From Flavobacteriales bacterium UBA2040 (GTDB lineage: Bacteria; Bacteroidota; Bacteroidia; Flavobacteriales_D; Crocinitomicaceae): a stretch of DNA of 23,620 bases. The first letter of the stretch is position 1. The number at the start of each line of letters is the position of its first letter. The stretch is from the NCBI GenBank assembly GCA_002332715.1, contig DDBE01000082.1, forward strand, positions 1 to 23,620. Direction: 5' to 3'. The notes below the pieces were generated by a model. It made no database searches and was not told where the DNA came from. It worked only from the letters and a program-made list of their open reading frames with translations. Shown here one piece after another: positions 1-8,451 of the stretch. Made by a program: the position numbers and the translations under genes.

Positions 1-132
1 ATCCAAAGAAATTAAAACTGAACTAACCTCATAGTTATGATTTCCGACAAGTAAACCAGCATTGTCATAACTTTCCTGACTAGAAAGGGGCGCTAAACTT
101 TCCAGATAATTCGTAATCTCTTTTATTTTCAT
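1..132 (-). CDS. Nif3-like dinuclear metal center protein (5' end only)
   Basis: The minus strand opens with ATG at 132 and stays open for 44 codons to the window edge, giving a product starting MKIKEITNYLESLAPLSSQE and continuing YDNAGLLVGN with a later VLISLD. This matches the N-terminus of the Nif3 family (YqfO/YbgI type, also annotated GTP cyclohydrolase 1 type 2), where a helix with 'LAP..LQE.YDN.GL.VG' precedes the first metal-binding segment. Family members are cytosolic hexamers with a dinuclear metal site, and their physiological substrate is not settled. The metal-binding histidines lie beyond the window and cannot be checked. The start is 3 bp after the stop of the beta-barrel gene, so the two are probably co-transcribed. 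Family assignment rests on 44 residues only. Confidence 0.78.
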   Translation of the reverse strand, partial: MKIKEITNYLESLAPLSSQESYDNAGLLVGNHNYEVSSVLISLD

Positions 133-135
133 CTT

Positions 136-906
136 TTACAATTGATATGTCAAGCCAAGATTTAAACCGAAAGCATTGGCTTTGTGAATATAATCACCCG
201 TTTTACTGCAGGTGTTGCTCAGTTGAATGCGATATTCTGGAATAAAATATAAGGACCAAAAACGACTATACTTTAATTCTACACCGATTCTAAACAAGGC
301 ACTCGAAACAGCCGTTGCATGAGCTTGGCTTCCTCCTTTCGTTTTTATTTCTTTTTTTCCAGAGACATTTTTCGTAGTTAGCCATTCTTGATTTTGAACT
401 TCTGATATGAACAAACCAGGCATAATACCTGCACCCGCAACAAATCGAATTTCATCACCGTATGTGTAATAAGCAACAATAGGCATGGTGATGTAATTGT
501 ACTTGGTGGTATAACTGAAATTAGTGTCTTGTCCTTCGAAATTGTATTTTTCACCGTTTCGAGCAATTCCAAGACCTACTTCAAGTTCAAAATGTTTCGA
601 TAATTTATTTCTTAAGCCGAAACCAAACGACCAAAAATTGGCCCGTGTTTCATCGGCTCTTGTTCCTAAATCTTCCCCAAACAAATCACCATTCGGTTTC
701 AACTCACGAAAAGTAGAGGACCAATTAGAATTGAAGTATAGACGCGTGACGCTATCTAAATCTCTTTCTGTCGCGCGGTTCGCCTTGTCAATGATTTTAG
801 GTTCTGGTTTATCCTCAATTGGCTTTTCCCTAATAATGATTTGGCCTGCAGCATTTGAAAGCGTTAAGAATGTTAAAACGATGTATAAGAATAATCTTTT
901 TTGCAT
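136..906 (-). CDS. Outer-membrane beta-barrel protein (porin family)
   Basis: A 256-residue protein with a Sec signal peptide (residues 1 to about 21, basic start, hydrophobic core, ending SNAAGQ). A short Pro/Lys/Asp-rich linker follows, then alternating polar/hydrophobic segments typical of transmembrane beta strands, for example FWSFGFGLRNKL, FELEVGLGIA, YITMPIVAYYTY, IRFVAGAGIMPGLFI and the terminal FGLNLGLTYQL. The size and the strand-rich C-terminus ending in a hydrophobic residue fit the small OmpA-like/PorT-like barrels abundant in Bacteroidota. It should sit in the outer membrane; no ligand or transport role can be read from sequence. It is divergent from the AsmA-like gene across about 70 bp that must hold both promoters, and lies directly upstream of the Nif3-like gene on the same strand. 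A plus-strand open frame over 524-928 is only its shadow. Confidence 0.8.
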   Translation of the reverse strand: MQKRLFLYIVLTFLTLSNAAGQIIIREKPIEDKPEPKIIDKANRATERDLDSVTRLYFNSNWSSTFRELKPNGDLFGEDLGTRADETRANFWSFGFGLRNKLSKHFELEVGLGIARNGEKYNFEGQDTNFSYTTKYNYITMPIVAYYTYGDEIRFVAGAGIMPGLFISEVQNQEWLTTKNVSGKKEIKTKGGSQAHATAVSSALFRIGVELKYSRFWSLYFIPEYRIQLSNTCSKTGDYIHKANAFGLNLGLTYQL

Positions 907-977
907 TACTTTCAGGCTTGAATTTTGATGTTTAAAACAAATATCGACATATTAATTCGATCTGAAAATTGGAAAAG

Positions 978-3842
978 ATGCAAAAAAAGATAAAAAGTCT
1001 ACTTAAAAAGTTACTTATTGGTTCAGGAATAACCTTGTTATTGTTAATCCTAGCAATGATTCTAATTCCTTATTTCTTTAAAGATGAATTGAAGGAAATG
1101 GTTATCGCTGAGGCGAATAAATCTTTAACAGCCGAAGTAGAATTGGGCGATTTCAACCTTACTTGGTTCAGTACTTTCCCAAATTTAACGGTTCAGTTAA
1201 TCGATACAAAAATTACGGGCAAGGGTGACTTTGACGGTGTAGAATTGATTAATGCAAAAAAAATAAAGGCACAAGTCAAACTGTGGGATGTAATCTCGGG
1301 CGACCAGATTGCGATACGAAACATTGAACTTGTTGAACCTCGAATCGACGTGAGAATTTTAAAAGATGGTCGCGCAAATTATGACATTGTTAAACCCGAT
1401 TCATTGCAAACTCCTGAAGAAATAGAAGAACCATCGAGTTTTAAAATGAGCTTGCAAGGATACTCTATTTCAGATGGATACATTCGATACGACGATAGAG
1501 AAGGAGATATGTTTGCTGAAATTGTGAAATTGAATCACAATGGAAAAGGTGATATGACGTCTGACATCATTGATTTTGAGACAAGTACTCAAATGGACGA
1601 ATTGACGTATTCCATGAGTGGAATTCCATATTTGACAAAAGTGAAGACCGATGCAGATATAGATTTGCTGATGGAATTCACCGAAAAAACGTCTAAATAC
1701 ACATTAAAAGACAACACCTTCAACCTCAACAATCTCAAATTTGCTTTGAACGGATTCTACGAAATATTGGTAGGTTATGACAACATGGATTTGAAATTGG
1801 ATGCATCGAAAGCGACTTTCAAAGATTTTCTTTCCTTGATTCCCGCTTTTTATCAATCTGGCTATGAAAGCATGGTAAGCAAAGGAAATTTGGCGATGAA
1901 TGGGTTTGTAAAAGGAAAATTGGATGACGACAATATGCCAGGTTGGGATTTTAATTTAATCGTTGATAATGCACAAATAAAATACCCTGATGTTCCTGGT
2001 TCTATTGACAATATTGCCTTGAAAGCAGGTTCGAAATTTGTCGGTGGAACGAATATGAACCTAATGACAGTTGATGTCCCGAAATTTCATGCAGACTTTG
2101 TTGGGAATGTGATTGACGCTAATCTTAAAATGTCCAACATTGAGAAAGACCCTTTGATAGACACGAAAATTTTGGCAAAAGTAAATTTGGCAACGTTAAA
2201 ACAAGTGATACCAATGGCTGAAGGTGAAAGTTATAGTGGAAAACTGGATGCAGACTTAAGTTTGAAAGGTTATTTAAGTGCAATTGACAATGAAGATTAT
2301 GCAGCTTTCAACGCAACCGGTTCAATTGGTTTGACGGATATGAATTATAAGTCAGCCGATTTAACCACTCCAGTCGATATAAAAACAATGATACTTCGCT
2401 TTAATCCCCAAAATTTGACTTTGGAAAATCTGGAAGCCAAAATGGGTAAATCTGATTTTAAAATGATGGGTACGGTTGATAATTACCTCGCGTACATGTT
2501 CAGAGATGAATTACTCAAAGGTGATTTTGATTTCAAATCGAACAATTTGGATCTAGATGAATTTATGGGAACTACACCTGCTCCTGATGGAATGGGCGCC
2601 GAAGAGGAAGCGCCAAGCGAACCTATTTTGATTCCTGGTAATTTAGATTTCAATATGAACACCAACATTGCTAATATGAGTTATGATGGCATGACCTACA
2701 AGAATGTTGCCGGCGGAGTTCGCATGAAAGATGAAGAAGCTATATTAGACAATGTGACTTTAAACACCTTAGGCGGAACAGTTGGATTGAAAGGAAATTA
2801 TAATTCAGCGAATCCGAATCAGCCCAAACTGGATTTTGGATTCAATCTAAAAGAAATAGACATTCAACAATTGGCGGCCAATTTTATTACAATCGACAAG
2901 TTGGCCCCAATCGCTAAATACGCTCAAGGGAAAATTTCAACCAACTTTAACATGAACACCTTGTTGCAGCCTTCTTTGGAACCAATTTACAGCTCTTTGA
3001 CTGGCGGTGGAGATTTGTTCACAAGTACCGTGAAAATTTCGGGTTTCAAACCTTTGGAGAAATTAGGTGAGTCTTTGAAGATGGATAATATCGCAACCCA
3101 AACGATCAAGGATCTAAAAACATTCTTCCAATTTAAAGATGGAAAGGTGAATTTATCGAAACCTTTCGTCACTAAACTCGGGAAAATTGAATCAGAAATT
3201 TCAGGATATATTTCATTTGAGCAAGACATCAACTACGATATCAAAATGATGGTTCCGAAGAGTGAATTGCCTAAATCCATGTTGGCTGCAGCTGAACAAG
3301 GGATTGCGAAACTGAATTCACTTGCTCCAAAATTGAATGTTGCTGCGTTGCCTGATTTCATTCCTGTAACTATAAAAGTTTTAGGAAAAGTGACTGATCC
3401 GAAAATCACAACAGATTTTAAAGAAGCGATAATGAAAGCGACTGGAAGTTTAAAGGATAACTTGATTAAAACAGGAAAGGATTTATTGAATTCTGCCAAA
3501 GATTCCGTTAAAACCGTCGTGAAAGATAAAGTAATCGAGGTACGTGAAGATTTGAATGCTAAGAAACAGGCCATAATGGATGATGCAAAAGTTCAAGCAG
3601 ATAAAATAAGAGCGGAAGGAAAGAAACAAGCAGATGCAGCTAGAGCTGCTGCCAATTCTGAGATTGATAAATTAGTTGCTGAAGCTAATAACAATCCAAT
3701 TAAGAAAAAAGCGGCTGAGTTGGCCGGAAACAAATTGAAAAAATATGCTGACGAGAAAGCTTCCAAAATAGAATCTACAGCCAATAATAGGGCCGATGAT
3801 GTTATGGATGCTGCGCAGAAGAAAGCGGACGCTGTAAAATGA
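978..3842 (+). CDS. AsmA-like inner-membrane protein with long helical tail
   Basis: A 954-residue protein counted from ATG 978; an in-frame TTG at 969 would add three residues, but ATG followed by a Lys-rich stretch is the better start. Residues about 12-34 form one transmembrane helix. The bulk then shows the AsmA pattern: a conserved N-terminal block with TWFSTFPNLTVQL and repeated strand-rich segments such as 'ANLKMSNIEKDPLIDTKILA' and 'GTVGLKGNYNS'. AsmA-like proteins are anchored in the inner membrane, extend into the periplasm and are linked to outer-membrane lipid transport and homeostasis. About the last 120 residues are different: Ala/Lys/Glu/Asp-rich with heptad-like spacing and no proline breaks, predicted as a long charged helix or coiled coil. 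It is transcribed alone or with the small downstream membrane gene. The family is fairly sure; the cargo is unknown. Confidence 0.82.
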   Translation: MQKKIKSLLKKLLIGSGITLLLLILAMILIPYFFKDELKEMVIAEANKSLTAEVELGDFNLTWFSTFPNLTVQLIDTKITGKGDFDGVELINAKKIKAQVKLWDVISGDQIAIRNIELVEPRIDVRILKDGRANYDIVKPDSLQTPEEIEEPSSFKMSLQGYSISDGYIRYDDREGDMFAEIVKLNHNGKGDMTSDIIDFETSTQMDELTYSMSGIPYLTKVKTDADIDLLMEFTEKTSKYTLKDNTFNLNNLKFALNGFYEILVGYDNMDLKLDASKATFKDFLSLIPAFYQSGYESMVSKGNLAMNGFVKGKLDDDNMPGWDFNLIVDNAQIKYPDVPGSIDNIALKAGSKFVGGTNMNLMTVDVPKFHADFVGNVIDANLKMSNIEKDPLIDTKILAKVNLATLKQVIPMAEGESYSGKLDADLSLKGYLSAIDNEDYAAFNATGSIGLTDMNYKSADLTTPVDIKTMILRFNPQNLTLENLEAKMGKSDFKMMGTVDNYLAYMFRDELLKGDFDFKSNNLDLDEFMGTTPAPDGMGAEEEAPSEPILIPGNLDFNMNTNIANMSYDGMTYKNVAGGVRMKDEEAILDNVTLNTLGGTVGLKGNYNSANPNQPKLDFGFNLKEIDIQQLAANFITIDKLAPIAKYAQGKISTNFNMNTLLQPSLEPIYSSLTGGGDLFTSTVKISGFKPLEKLGESLKMDNIATQTIKDLKTFFQFKDGKVNLSKPFVTKLGKIESEISGYISFEQDINYDIKMMVPKSELPKSMLAAAEQGIAKLNSLAPKLNVAALPDFIPVTIKVLGKVTDPKITTDFKEAIMKATGSLKDNLIKTGKDLLNSAKDSVKTVVKDKVIEVREDLNAKKQAIMDDAKVQADKIRAEGKKQADAARAAANSEIDKLVAEANNNPIKKKAAELAGNKLKKYADEKASKIESTANNRADDVMDAAQKKADAVK

Positions 3843-3844
3843 CC

Positions 3845-3908
3845 TTAACATTGACCTTTTACGTTAACTTTGACCAATTTGCGCATCGGTCATCGTCAAT
3901 GGTCAATC
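3845..3908. repeat. Degenerate short repeats (TTGACC / GTCAATG type)
   Basis: The gap after the AsmA-like gene holds two near-identical 12-mers, TTAACATTGACC (3845-3856) and TTAACTTTGACC (3864-3875), 19 bp apart. Three tandem degenerate heptamers, GGTCATC GTCAATG GTCAATC, follow at about 3888-3908. TTGACCA (3870-3876) and TGGTCAA (3900-3906) can also pair as a 7-bp stem with a 23-base loop. There is no T tract, so this is not a normal terminator. It resembles the degenerate heptamer microsatellites found between genes in some Bacteroidota, but I have only this one site. Confidence 0.45.
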
Positions 3909-3943
3909 TGTAAGTTTAATTATCCAAACACGACTAAGAGAAC

Positions 3944-4114
3944 ATGGTTTTTGGTATTCCTTTTCCTTTAGCGCTCATTGCGCCAGCTTTTGTTCTTGCC
4001 GTCATTAATTATTGGTACTGGAGGAAAAAAGGATATAAGTCTGTTGGGACATTTATCATTGGTATTTTTGCAATGTATGGTTTGTTGTATTATTTGGCGA
4101 AGCCTTTTGTGTAA
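3944..4114 (+). CDS. Small two-helix membrane protein (56 residues)
   Basis: ATG at 3944 opens a 56-codon frame ending TAA at 4112-4114. The product starts MVFGIPFPLALIAPAFVLAV, then INYWYWRKKGYKS, then a second hydrophobic stretch VGTFIIGIFAMYGLLYYLAK. It has two predicted transmembrane helices (about residues 5-23 and 34-51) with a positively charged WRKKGYK loop between, suggesting both ends face the periplasm by the positive-inside rule. Coding potential is supported by this organised hydropathy, the purine-rich ACTAAGAGAAC before the ATG, and a near-consensus -7 element TAAGTTTA at 3911-3918. I do not recognise a family. It lies between the AsmA-like gene and the EI24-mutAB operon, 84 bp upstream of the latter. 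Opposing-strand and other-frame readings here look non-coding. Confidence 0.55.
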   Translation: MVFGIPFPLALIAPAFVLAVINYWYWRKKGYKSVGTFIIGIFAMYGLLYYLAKPFV

Positions 4115-4118
4115 TATA

Positions 4119-4153
4119 TTCGGTAAAACGCATATCCCTTCGGTGAATCGCAT
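4119..4153 (+). promoter_or_regulatory. Direct repeat with 20-bp period, possible operator
   Basis: TTCGGTAAAACGCAT (4119-4133) and TTCGGTGAATCGCAT (4139-4153) match at 13 of 15 positions and start exactly 20 bp apart, about two helical turns. A weaker AT-rich relative, TTCGTTAAAATTCTT, starts at 4179, again on the same 20-bp register. The pair lies 46 bp before the start of the EI24-mutAB operon and just after the stop of the small membrane gene, a position suited to a regulator binding two sites on one DNA face. No regulator is encoded nearby, so the function is inferred from geometry only. Confidence 0.35.
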
Positions 4154-4198
4154 CTTATAACTTCTCAAAATTTGTATTTTCGTTAAAATTCTTGTTTC

Positions 4199-4939
4199 AT
4201 GAAAACCATCGAACATCATTTTACTGCGTTACAATGGGCTATGCAACAGTTTTCTAAGGGGAAATTCTTGCTGTATTTTATCCCAGGACTGTTAATTGCG
4301 TTAAGTTTTTGGTATTTAGAAACGTGGGCTCATGGTTTTATTGGCGAAGGTGCTAGTGATGGTTGGTGGAACAGTATTGTTTCAGGCACAGTAACTGTGC
4401 TCGAATTTATTTTCAAACAAATTGCTATATTTTTCATTCTGACCGTGCTTTCTCCAGTGAATACTTTTCTTTCTGAAGCAGTGGACACCGAACTAACTGG
4501 AAAGCTTGTTGGGTTTGACTTTATTCGTTTTTTTAACGACATTATTCGAATGATTTTTGTGGTAATTATCGTAGTTTTTCTTGAATTCCTTTTTATGGGT
4601 GTTTGGGCACTTTTCGCATGGATATTTGGCCTTCAAGTTCTCAGCCCAACGGTTTTCTTTTTAAGCGCATCCTTCTTCTATGGTTTCGCTTTTTATGATT
4701 ATAGTTTAGAGAGGTATGAAATAGGTTTAGGCGGAAGTTTTCGCTTTTGCGAAAAATATTTTTTACCTACCTTGGTAACGGGTGTTATTTTCATGGGATT
4801 GTACTATATCCCTATCGTCGGGCTGGCGATTGCTCCAGTTTTGGCAACTGTCATTTCCACTCATGTTTTTCTAAAATCAACGGGAAGACTTGATCAGGTT
4901 AATCAACAAAAAGTAAACGAAGCGAATGAAACTGTTTGA
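4199..4939 (+). CDS. EI24/CysZ-type integral membrane protein
   Basis: A 246-residue protein with several hydrophobic helices: about residues 24-42, 62-82, two long ones in 107-160, and two in 190-225. The block reading FYDYSLERYEIGLGGSFRF followed by YFLPTLVTGVIFMGLYYIPI and VGLAIAPVLATVISTHVF is the signature region of the EI24 (formerly DUF540) family, which includes CysZ, a sulfate permease of the inner membrane in proteobacteria. Length fits CysZ (about 250). Whether this homolog carries sulfate is not shown, since many Bacteroidota copies are not near cysteine genes. Here it is the first gene of a run in which the next start codon (4926) lies 14 bp inside it, so translation of the mutase small subunit is probably coupled to it. 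The short hydrophilic C-terminus (residues about 230-246) includes the overlap. Confidence 0.8.
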   Translation: MKTIEHHFTALQWAMQQFSKGKFLLYFIPGLLIALSFWYLETWAHGFIGEGASDGWWNSIVSGTVTVLEFIFKQIAIFFILTVLSPVNTFLSEAVDTELTGKLVGFDFIRFFNDIIRMIFVVIIVVFLEFLFMGVWALFAWIFGLQVLSPTVFFLSASFFYGFAFYDYSLERYEIGLGGSFRFCEKYFLPTLVTGVIFMGLYYIPIVGLAIAPVLATVISTHVFLKSTGRLDQVNQQKVNEANETV

Positions 4940-6239
4940 TGAATTTTCTCCCCAATCCATTGATGAATGGAAATCCAAAGTAGAACACGAACTGAAAGGT
5001 TTGTCTTTTGCCGATAAATTGATTCAGAACGATGAAATTGAAGGTTTAGCGTATTCAAAATACGCCAATAAACCAATTGAAGATTCTGCCGGACTAAACT
5101 ATACTCGAGCCGCTCGCTCTAGAAATAACGATTGGCAAATTGGAAAACGAATTGAAGTCAAGGACGAGAAAATCGCAAATAAACTCGCACTTGAAGCGTT
5201 AGAACAAGGTGCTACTTCATTGACCTTTGTATTTCTAAAAAAGGCAATTTTATGGTCGGCACTTTTCAACAACATAGAACTCGATTTTATCGAATCTCAG
5301 TTTGAGACTTTGGATGCTGATCAAGTCGAAAGACTCACGCTTGCATTTCCAGAATTTTCGAAAAAGCCATTGATATTCTTGAATGACCCAATTGGCAGTA
5401 ACACTGAAATATATGCTCCACAACCCCATCAAACGGGACAGGTGTTTTTCAAAGTAAATGCTTACGGAATACATCAATCTGGTGGAAATGCAACAGAGGA
5501 AATCGCCTTTGCCCTTTCTATGGGACACGAATATATTCATCGATTAATGGAATCTGGTTTTTCAATTGATGAAGCATCAGCCATGATTCGTTTTTACTTC
5601 GGAATAGGTGCCAAATACTTCGTTGAAACGACAAAATTTAGAGTTTTCAGAAAATTATGGGCAAACGTTATTGAAGCCTATTCTCCGAAAGAGAACTGCA
5701 GTCACGCCTGTTATATTTATGCACAAACTGGATTTGTCAATAAATCATTGAAAGATCCATACACCAATTTATTACGACAAACAACTGAAGCAATGTCGGC
5801 TGTTTTGGGCGGTGTGAATGAACTTATTGTTCGACCCTATGATGAATATGCTCAATCTAAAGAATCAGATTTGAGTAATAGAATGGCTTTGAACATTTCG
5901 AATATCCTAAAAGAAGAAAGCTACATGGACAAAGTGGTTGATCCTCTTGGCGGCAGTTTTAGCATAGAAGATTTAACGACCGAAATGGAAGAGAACGCCT
6001 GGCAATTGTTTCAGAGAATTGAAAAAATTGGCAGCTTCACGACATCCAATAAAAATGAAACCTTAATCAAATATGTTGCTGAAACAGCAAAAAAGCGCAT
6101 CGAAGCTTTTCATTCATCCGAAAGAATTCTAATCGGCGTGAACAAATATCCGAATCTAGGAGAAAAGAAAAATCATTGGCTTGAACTTCCTGAATATCTT
6201 GGCTTAGAGGCATTAATTCTTGAAAAACATTTGGCATGA
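4926..6239 (+). CDS. mutA: Methylmalonyl-CoA mutase small subunit
   Basis: A 437-residue protein homologous to the substrate-binding TIM barrel of methylmalonyl-CoA mutase. Recognisable family blocks are [18 protein letters not shown] (183-200), [19 protein letters not shown] (284-302) and [12 protein letters not shown] (337-348). In heterodimeric enzymes (Propionibacterium type) this subunit is non-catalytic and supports the large subunit, which binds adenosylcobalamin. It ends about where the barrel ends (after LIGVNKYPN and a short tail) and lacks the degenerate cobalamin-like domain of the roughly 640-residue actinobacterial form; no DxHxxG motif is present. The start at 4926 gives the family-like N-terminus [13 protein letters not shown] and overlaps the preceding gene by 14 bp. 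Its stop overlaps the next ATG (ATGA, 6236-6239). The assignment is firm from sequence and context. Confidence 0.93.
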   Translation: MKLFDEFSPQSIDEWKSKVEHELKGLSFADKLIQNDEIEGLAYSKYANKPIEDSAGLNYTRAARSRNNDWQIGKRIEVKDEKIANKLALEALEQGATSLTFVFLKKAILWSALFNNIELDFIESQFETLDADQVERLTLAFPEFSKKPLIFLNDPIGSNTEIYAPQPHQTGQVFFKVNAYGIHQSGGNATEEIAFALSMGHEYIHRLMESGFSIDEASAMIRFYFGIGAKYFVETTKFRVFRKLWANVIEAYSPKENCSHACYIYAQTGFVNKSLKDPYTNLLRQTTEAMSAVLGGVNELIVRPYDEYAQSKESDLSNRMALNISNILKEESYMDKVVDPLGGSFSIEDLTTEMEENAWQLFQRIEKIGSFTTSNKNETLIKYVAETAKKRIEAFHSSERILIGVNKYPNLGEKKNHWLELPEYLGLEALILEKHLA

Positions 6240-8365
6240 AAAGAATAGACTTTCAATACATTAGTCCCAAAACAATTGAGAATAATTCTTCGAAGCAAGA
6301 AGCAATTTTCGACACGGCTGAAAAAATTGCCTTGAAAAATTTCTATACACCAAAAGATATCGAGAATACGGAGCACCGTAAATTTGGCGCAGGTGTTTCG
6401 CCCTTTTTACGCGGACCGTATGCAAGTATGTACGCTATTCGGCCGTGGACTATTCGTCAATATGCTGGATTTTCTAACGCGGAAGATTCCAATGCTTTTT
6501 ACCGCCGAAACCTAGCAGCAGGACAAAAAGGTCTTTCTGTTGCTTTTGATTTGGCAACGCACCGTGGATATGATTCCGATCATGAACGTGTACAGGGCGA
6601 TGTTGGAAAAGCAGGTGTTGCCATCGATAGCATTGCCGACATGAAGATCTTATTCGACCAAATTCCTTTGGATAAAATGTCCGTTTCTATGACGATGAAC
6701 GGTGCTGTAGTCCCAATTATGGCCTTTTATATCATTGCTGCTGAAGAACAAGGAGTTGATATTAGTAAATTGTCTGGTACGATTCAAAATGACATACTCA
6801 AGGAGTTTATGGTGCGAAACACCTACATCTATCCTCCTGCTCCATCTATGCGGATTATTGCGGATATATTCGAATACACTTCGAAACACATGCCCAAGTT
6901 TAACTCGATTTCTATTTCGGGTTATCATATGCAAGAAGCTGGAGCAACAGCTGCAATTGAGTTGGCATACACTTTGGCTGATGGCATAGAATATTTGAGA
7001 GCAGGGATCAAAGCAGGAATGCCAATTGATACTTTCGCTCCACGTTTGAGTTTCTTTTGGGCCATTGGGATGAATCACCACATGGAAATTGCAAAACTCC
7101 GCGCAGGTCGTTTACTTTGGGCAAAATTGGTGAATCAATTTAAACCAGAAAGCGAAAAATCGTTGGCTTTGCGGACGCATTGTCAAACTTCTGGCTGGTC
7201 ACTGACCGAACAAGACCCATTCAACAATGTAGCAAGAACATGCATTGAAGCGCTAGCAGCAGCTCTTGGTGGAACGCAATCTTTACACACAAATGCATTG
7301 GACGAAGCGATAGCATTACCAACCGATTTTTCAGCGCGAATTGCTCGAAATACACAGATTTATTTGCAACAAGAAACAGGCATCACAGATTTTATCGATC
7401 CATACGGTGGTAGTTATTACGTCGAGAAATTGACCGAAGAATTAGTAACCGAAGCATGGAAACTAATTGAAGAAGTTGAAGAACTGGGTGGCATGGCAAA
7501 AGCCATTGAATCGGGTGTTCCCAAGATGAGAATCGAAGAAGCTGCAGCACGGAAACAAGCCAAAATTGATTCGAATAAGGATATAATCGTGGGTGTGAAC
7601 CGCTTCCAATTGGAGAAAGAAAGCGATATGGAAATCTTGGAGGTGGATAATTCTGCCGTTCGAGATTCACAAATCGAACGATTGAAAGTTTTACGCGCTA
7701 ATCGAGATGAAACGAAAACACAAGCCTCGATTAAAAGATTAGAAAACTCGGCACAAGATGGGTCAGGAAATCTTTTGGAATTGGCGGTGGATTGTGCAAG
7801 AGAACGAGCGACACTTGGCGAAATAACCCAAGCGATGGAAAAAACCTTCGGTCGATATCAAGCCACCATTCGCTCAATTAGTGGCGTTTATTCAACAGAA
7901 GCTATGAAAGACAAAGATTTTGAAAAGGCTCGAGAATTAGCTAACGAATTCAGCTCGTTGGAGGGAAGAAGACCTAGAATCATGGTGGCAAAAATGGGAC
8001 AAGATGGACATGACAGAGGCGCCAAGGTAATTGCTACTTCCTTCGCCGACATTGGTTTTGACGTTGATATAGGTCCGTTGTTTCAAACACCAAAAGAAGC
8101 AGCCAAACAAGCTGTTGAAAATGATGTTCATATACTCGGTGTGTCCAGTCTTGCTGCTGGTCACAAAACACTCGTGCCACAAGTTATTGCTGAATTAAAG
8201 GCAATGGGACGTGACGATATTATGGTTTTTGCCGGAGGAGTAATTCCGAAACAAGATTATGATTTCTTGTTCGATGCAGGGGTTTTTGGGGTCTTTGGGC
8301 CAGGTACAAAAATATCCAAGGCAGCCATTGAGATTTTGGATTTACTCATAGAAAGTGCTAAATAG
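6236..8365 (+). CDS. mutB: Methylmalonyl-CoA mutase large (catalytic) subunit
   Basis: A 709-residue adenosylcobalamin-dependent mutase that interconverts succinyl-CoA and (R)-methylmalonyl-CoA in the cytosol, feeding propionate metabolism or the breakdown of odd-chain fatty acids and branched amino acids. The barrel contains [12 protein letters not shown] with Tyr76, [11 protein letters not shown] with Arg194 and [10 protein letters not shown] with His231. These correspond, at a constant offset of 13, to the Propionibacterium active-site Tyr89, Arg207 and His244. [12 protein letters not shown] (386-397) is another family block. The C-terminal B12 domain (about 578-709) carries the DxHxxG motif as DGHDRG (590-595), with His592 as the expected lower axial cobalt ligand, followed by [11 protein letters not shown] and VFAGGVIP. 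Length and motifs are complete, so the enzyme should be active. No MeaB chaperone or epimerase gene is seen in the window. Confidence 0.97.
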   Translation: MKRIDFQYISPKTIENNSSKQEAIFDTAEKIALKNFYTPKDIENTEHRKFGAGVSPFLRGPYASMYAIRPWTIRQYAGFSNAEDSNAFYRRNLAAGQKGLSVAFDLATHRGYDSDHERVQGDVGKAGVAIDSIADMKILFDQIPLDKMSVSMTMNGAVVPIMAFYIIAAEEQGVDISKLSGTIQNDILKEFMVRNTYIYPPAPSMRIIADIFEYTSKHMPKFNSISISGYHMQEAGATAAIELAYTLADGIEYLRAGIKAGMPIDTFAPRLSFFWAIGMNHHMEIAKLRAGRLLWAKLVNQFKPESEKSLALRTHCQTSGWSLTEQDPFNNVARTCIEALAAALGGTQSLHTNALDEAIALPTDFSARIARNTQIYLQQETGITDFIDPYGGSYYVEKLTEELVTEAWKLIEEVEELGGMAKAIESGVPKMRIEEAAARKQAKIDSNKDIIVGVNRFQLEKESDMEILEVDNSAVRDSQIERLKVLRANRDETKTQASIKRLENSAQDGSGNLLELAVDCARERATLGEITQAMEKTFGRYQATIRSISGVYSTEAMKDKDFEKARELANEFSSLEGRRPRIMVAKMGQDGHDRGAKVIATSFADIGFDVDIGPLFQTPKEAAKQAVENDVHILGVSSLAAGHKTLVPQVIAELKAMGRDDIMVFAGGVIPKQDYDFLFDAGVFGVFGPGTKISKAAIEILDLLIESAK

Positions 8366-8379
8366 ACGATTTTATTCCA

Positions 8380-8387
8380 TATTTTTG
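8380..8387 (+). promoter_or_regulatory. Candidate Bacteroidota -7 element (TATTTTTG)
   Basis: TATTTTTG fits the TAnnTTTG consensus and lies 64 bp before the ATG of the secreted protein gene at 8452, just after mutB. It would give a 5' leader of about 58 bases. No clear -33 TTTG element is seen, so this is only a candidate. Confidence 0.35.
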
Positions 8388-8451
8388 GAGTAAGAATAGG
8401 TTTCGGCACGAATGTTGTCTTTCTCTATTCAAAACAATAAAACAAAAACAA

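Noticed and set aside
524..928. A 134-codon open frame on the plus strand opposite the beta-barrel gene
   Set aside because: It lies wholly antisense to a gene with a signal peptide and strand pattern; its own product lacks any family feature.
969..977. TTG 969 as the start of the AsmA-like gene
   Set aside because: An ATG three codons later gives a normal basic N-terminus before the membrane helix, and there is no sign that TTG is favoured.
4119..4199. A CRISPR-like array at the 20-bp-period repeats
   Set aside because: Only two good copies, 5-bp spacers and no cas genes; an operator-type explanation fits better.
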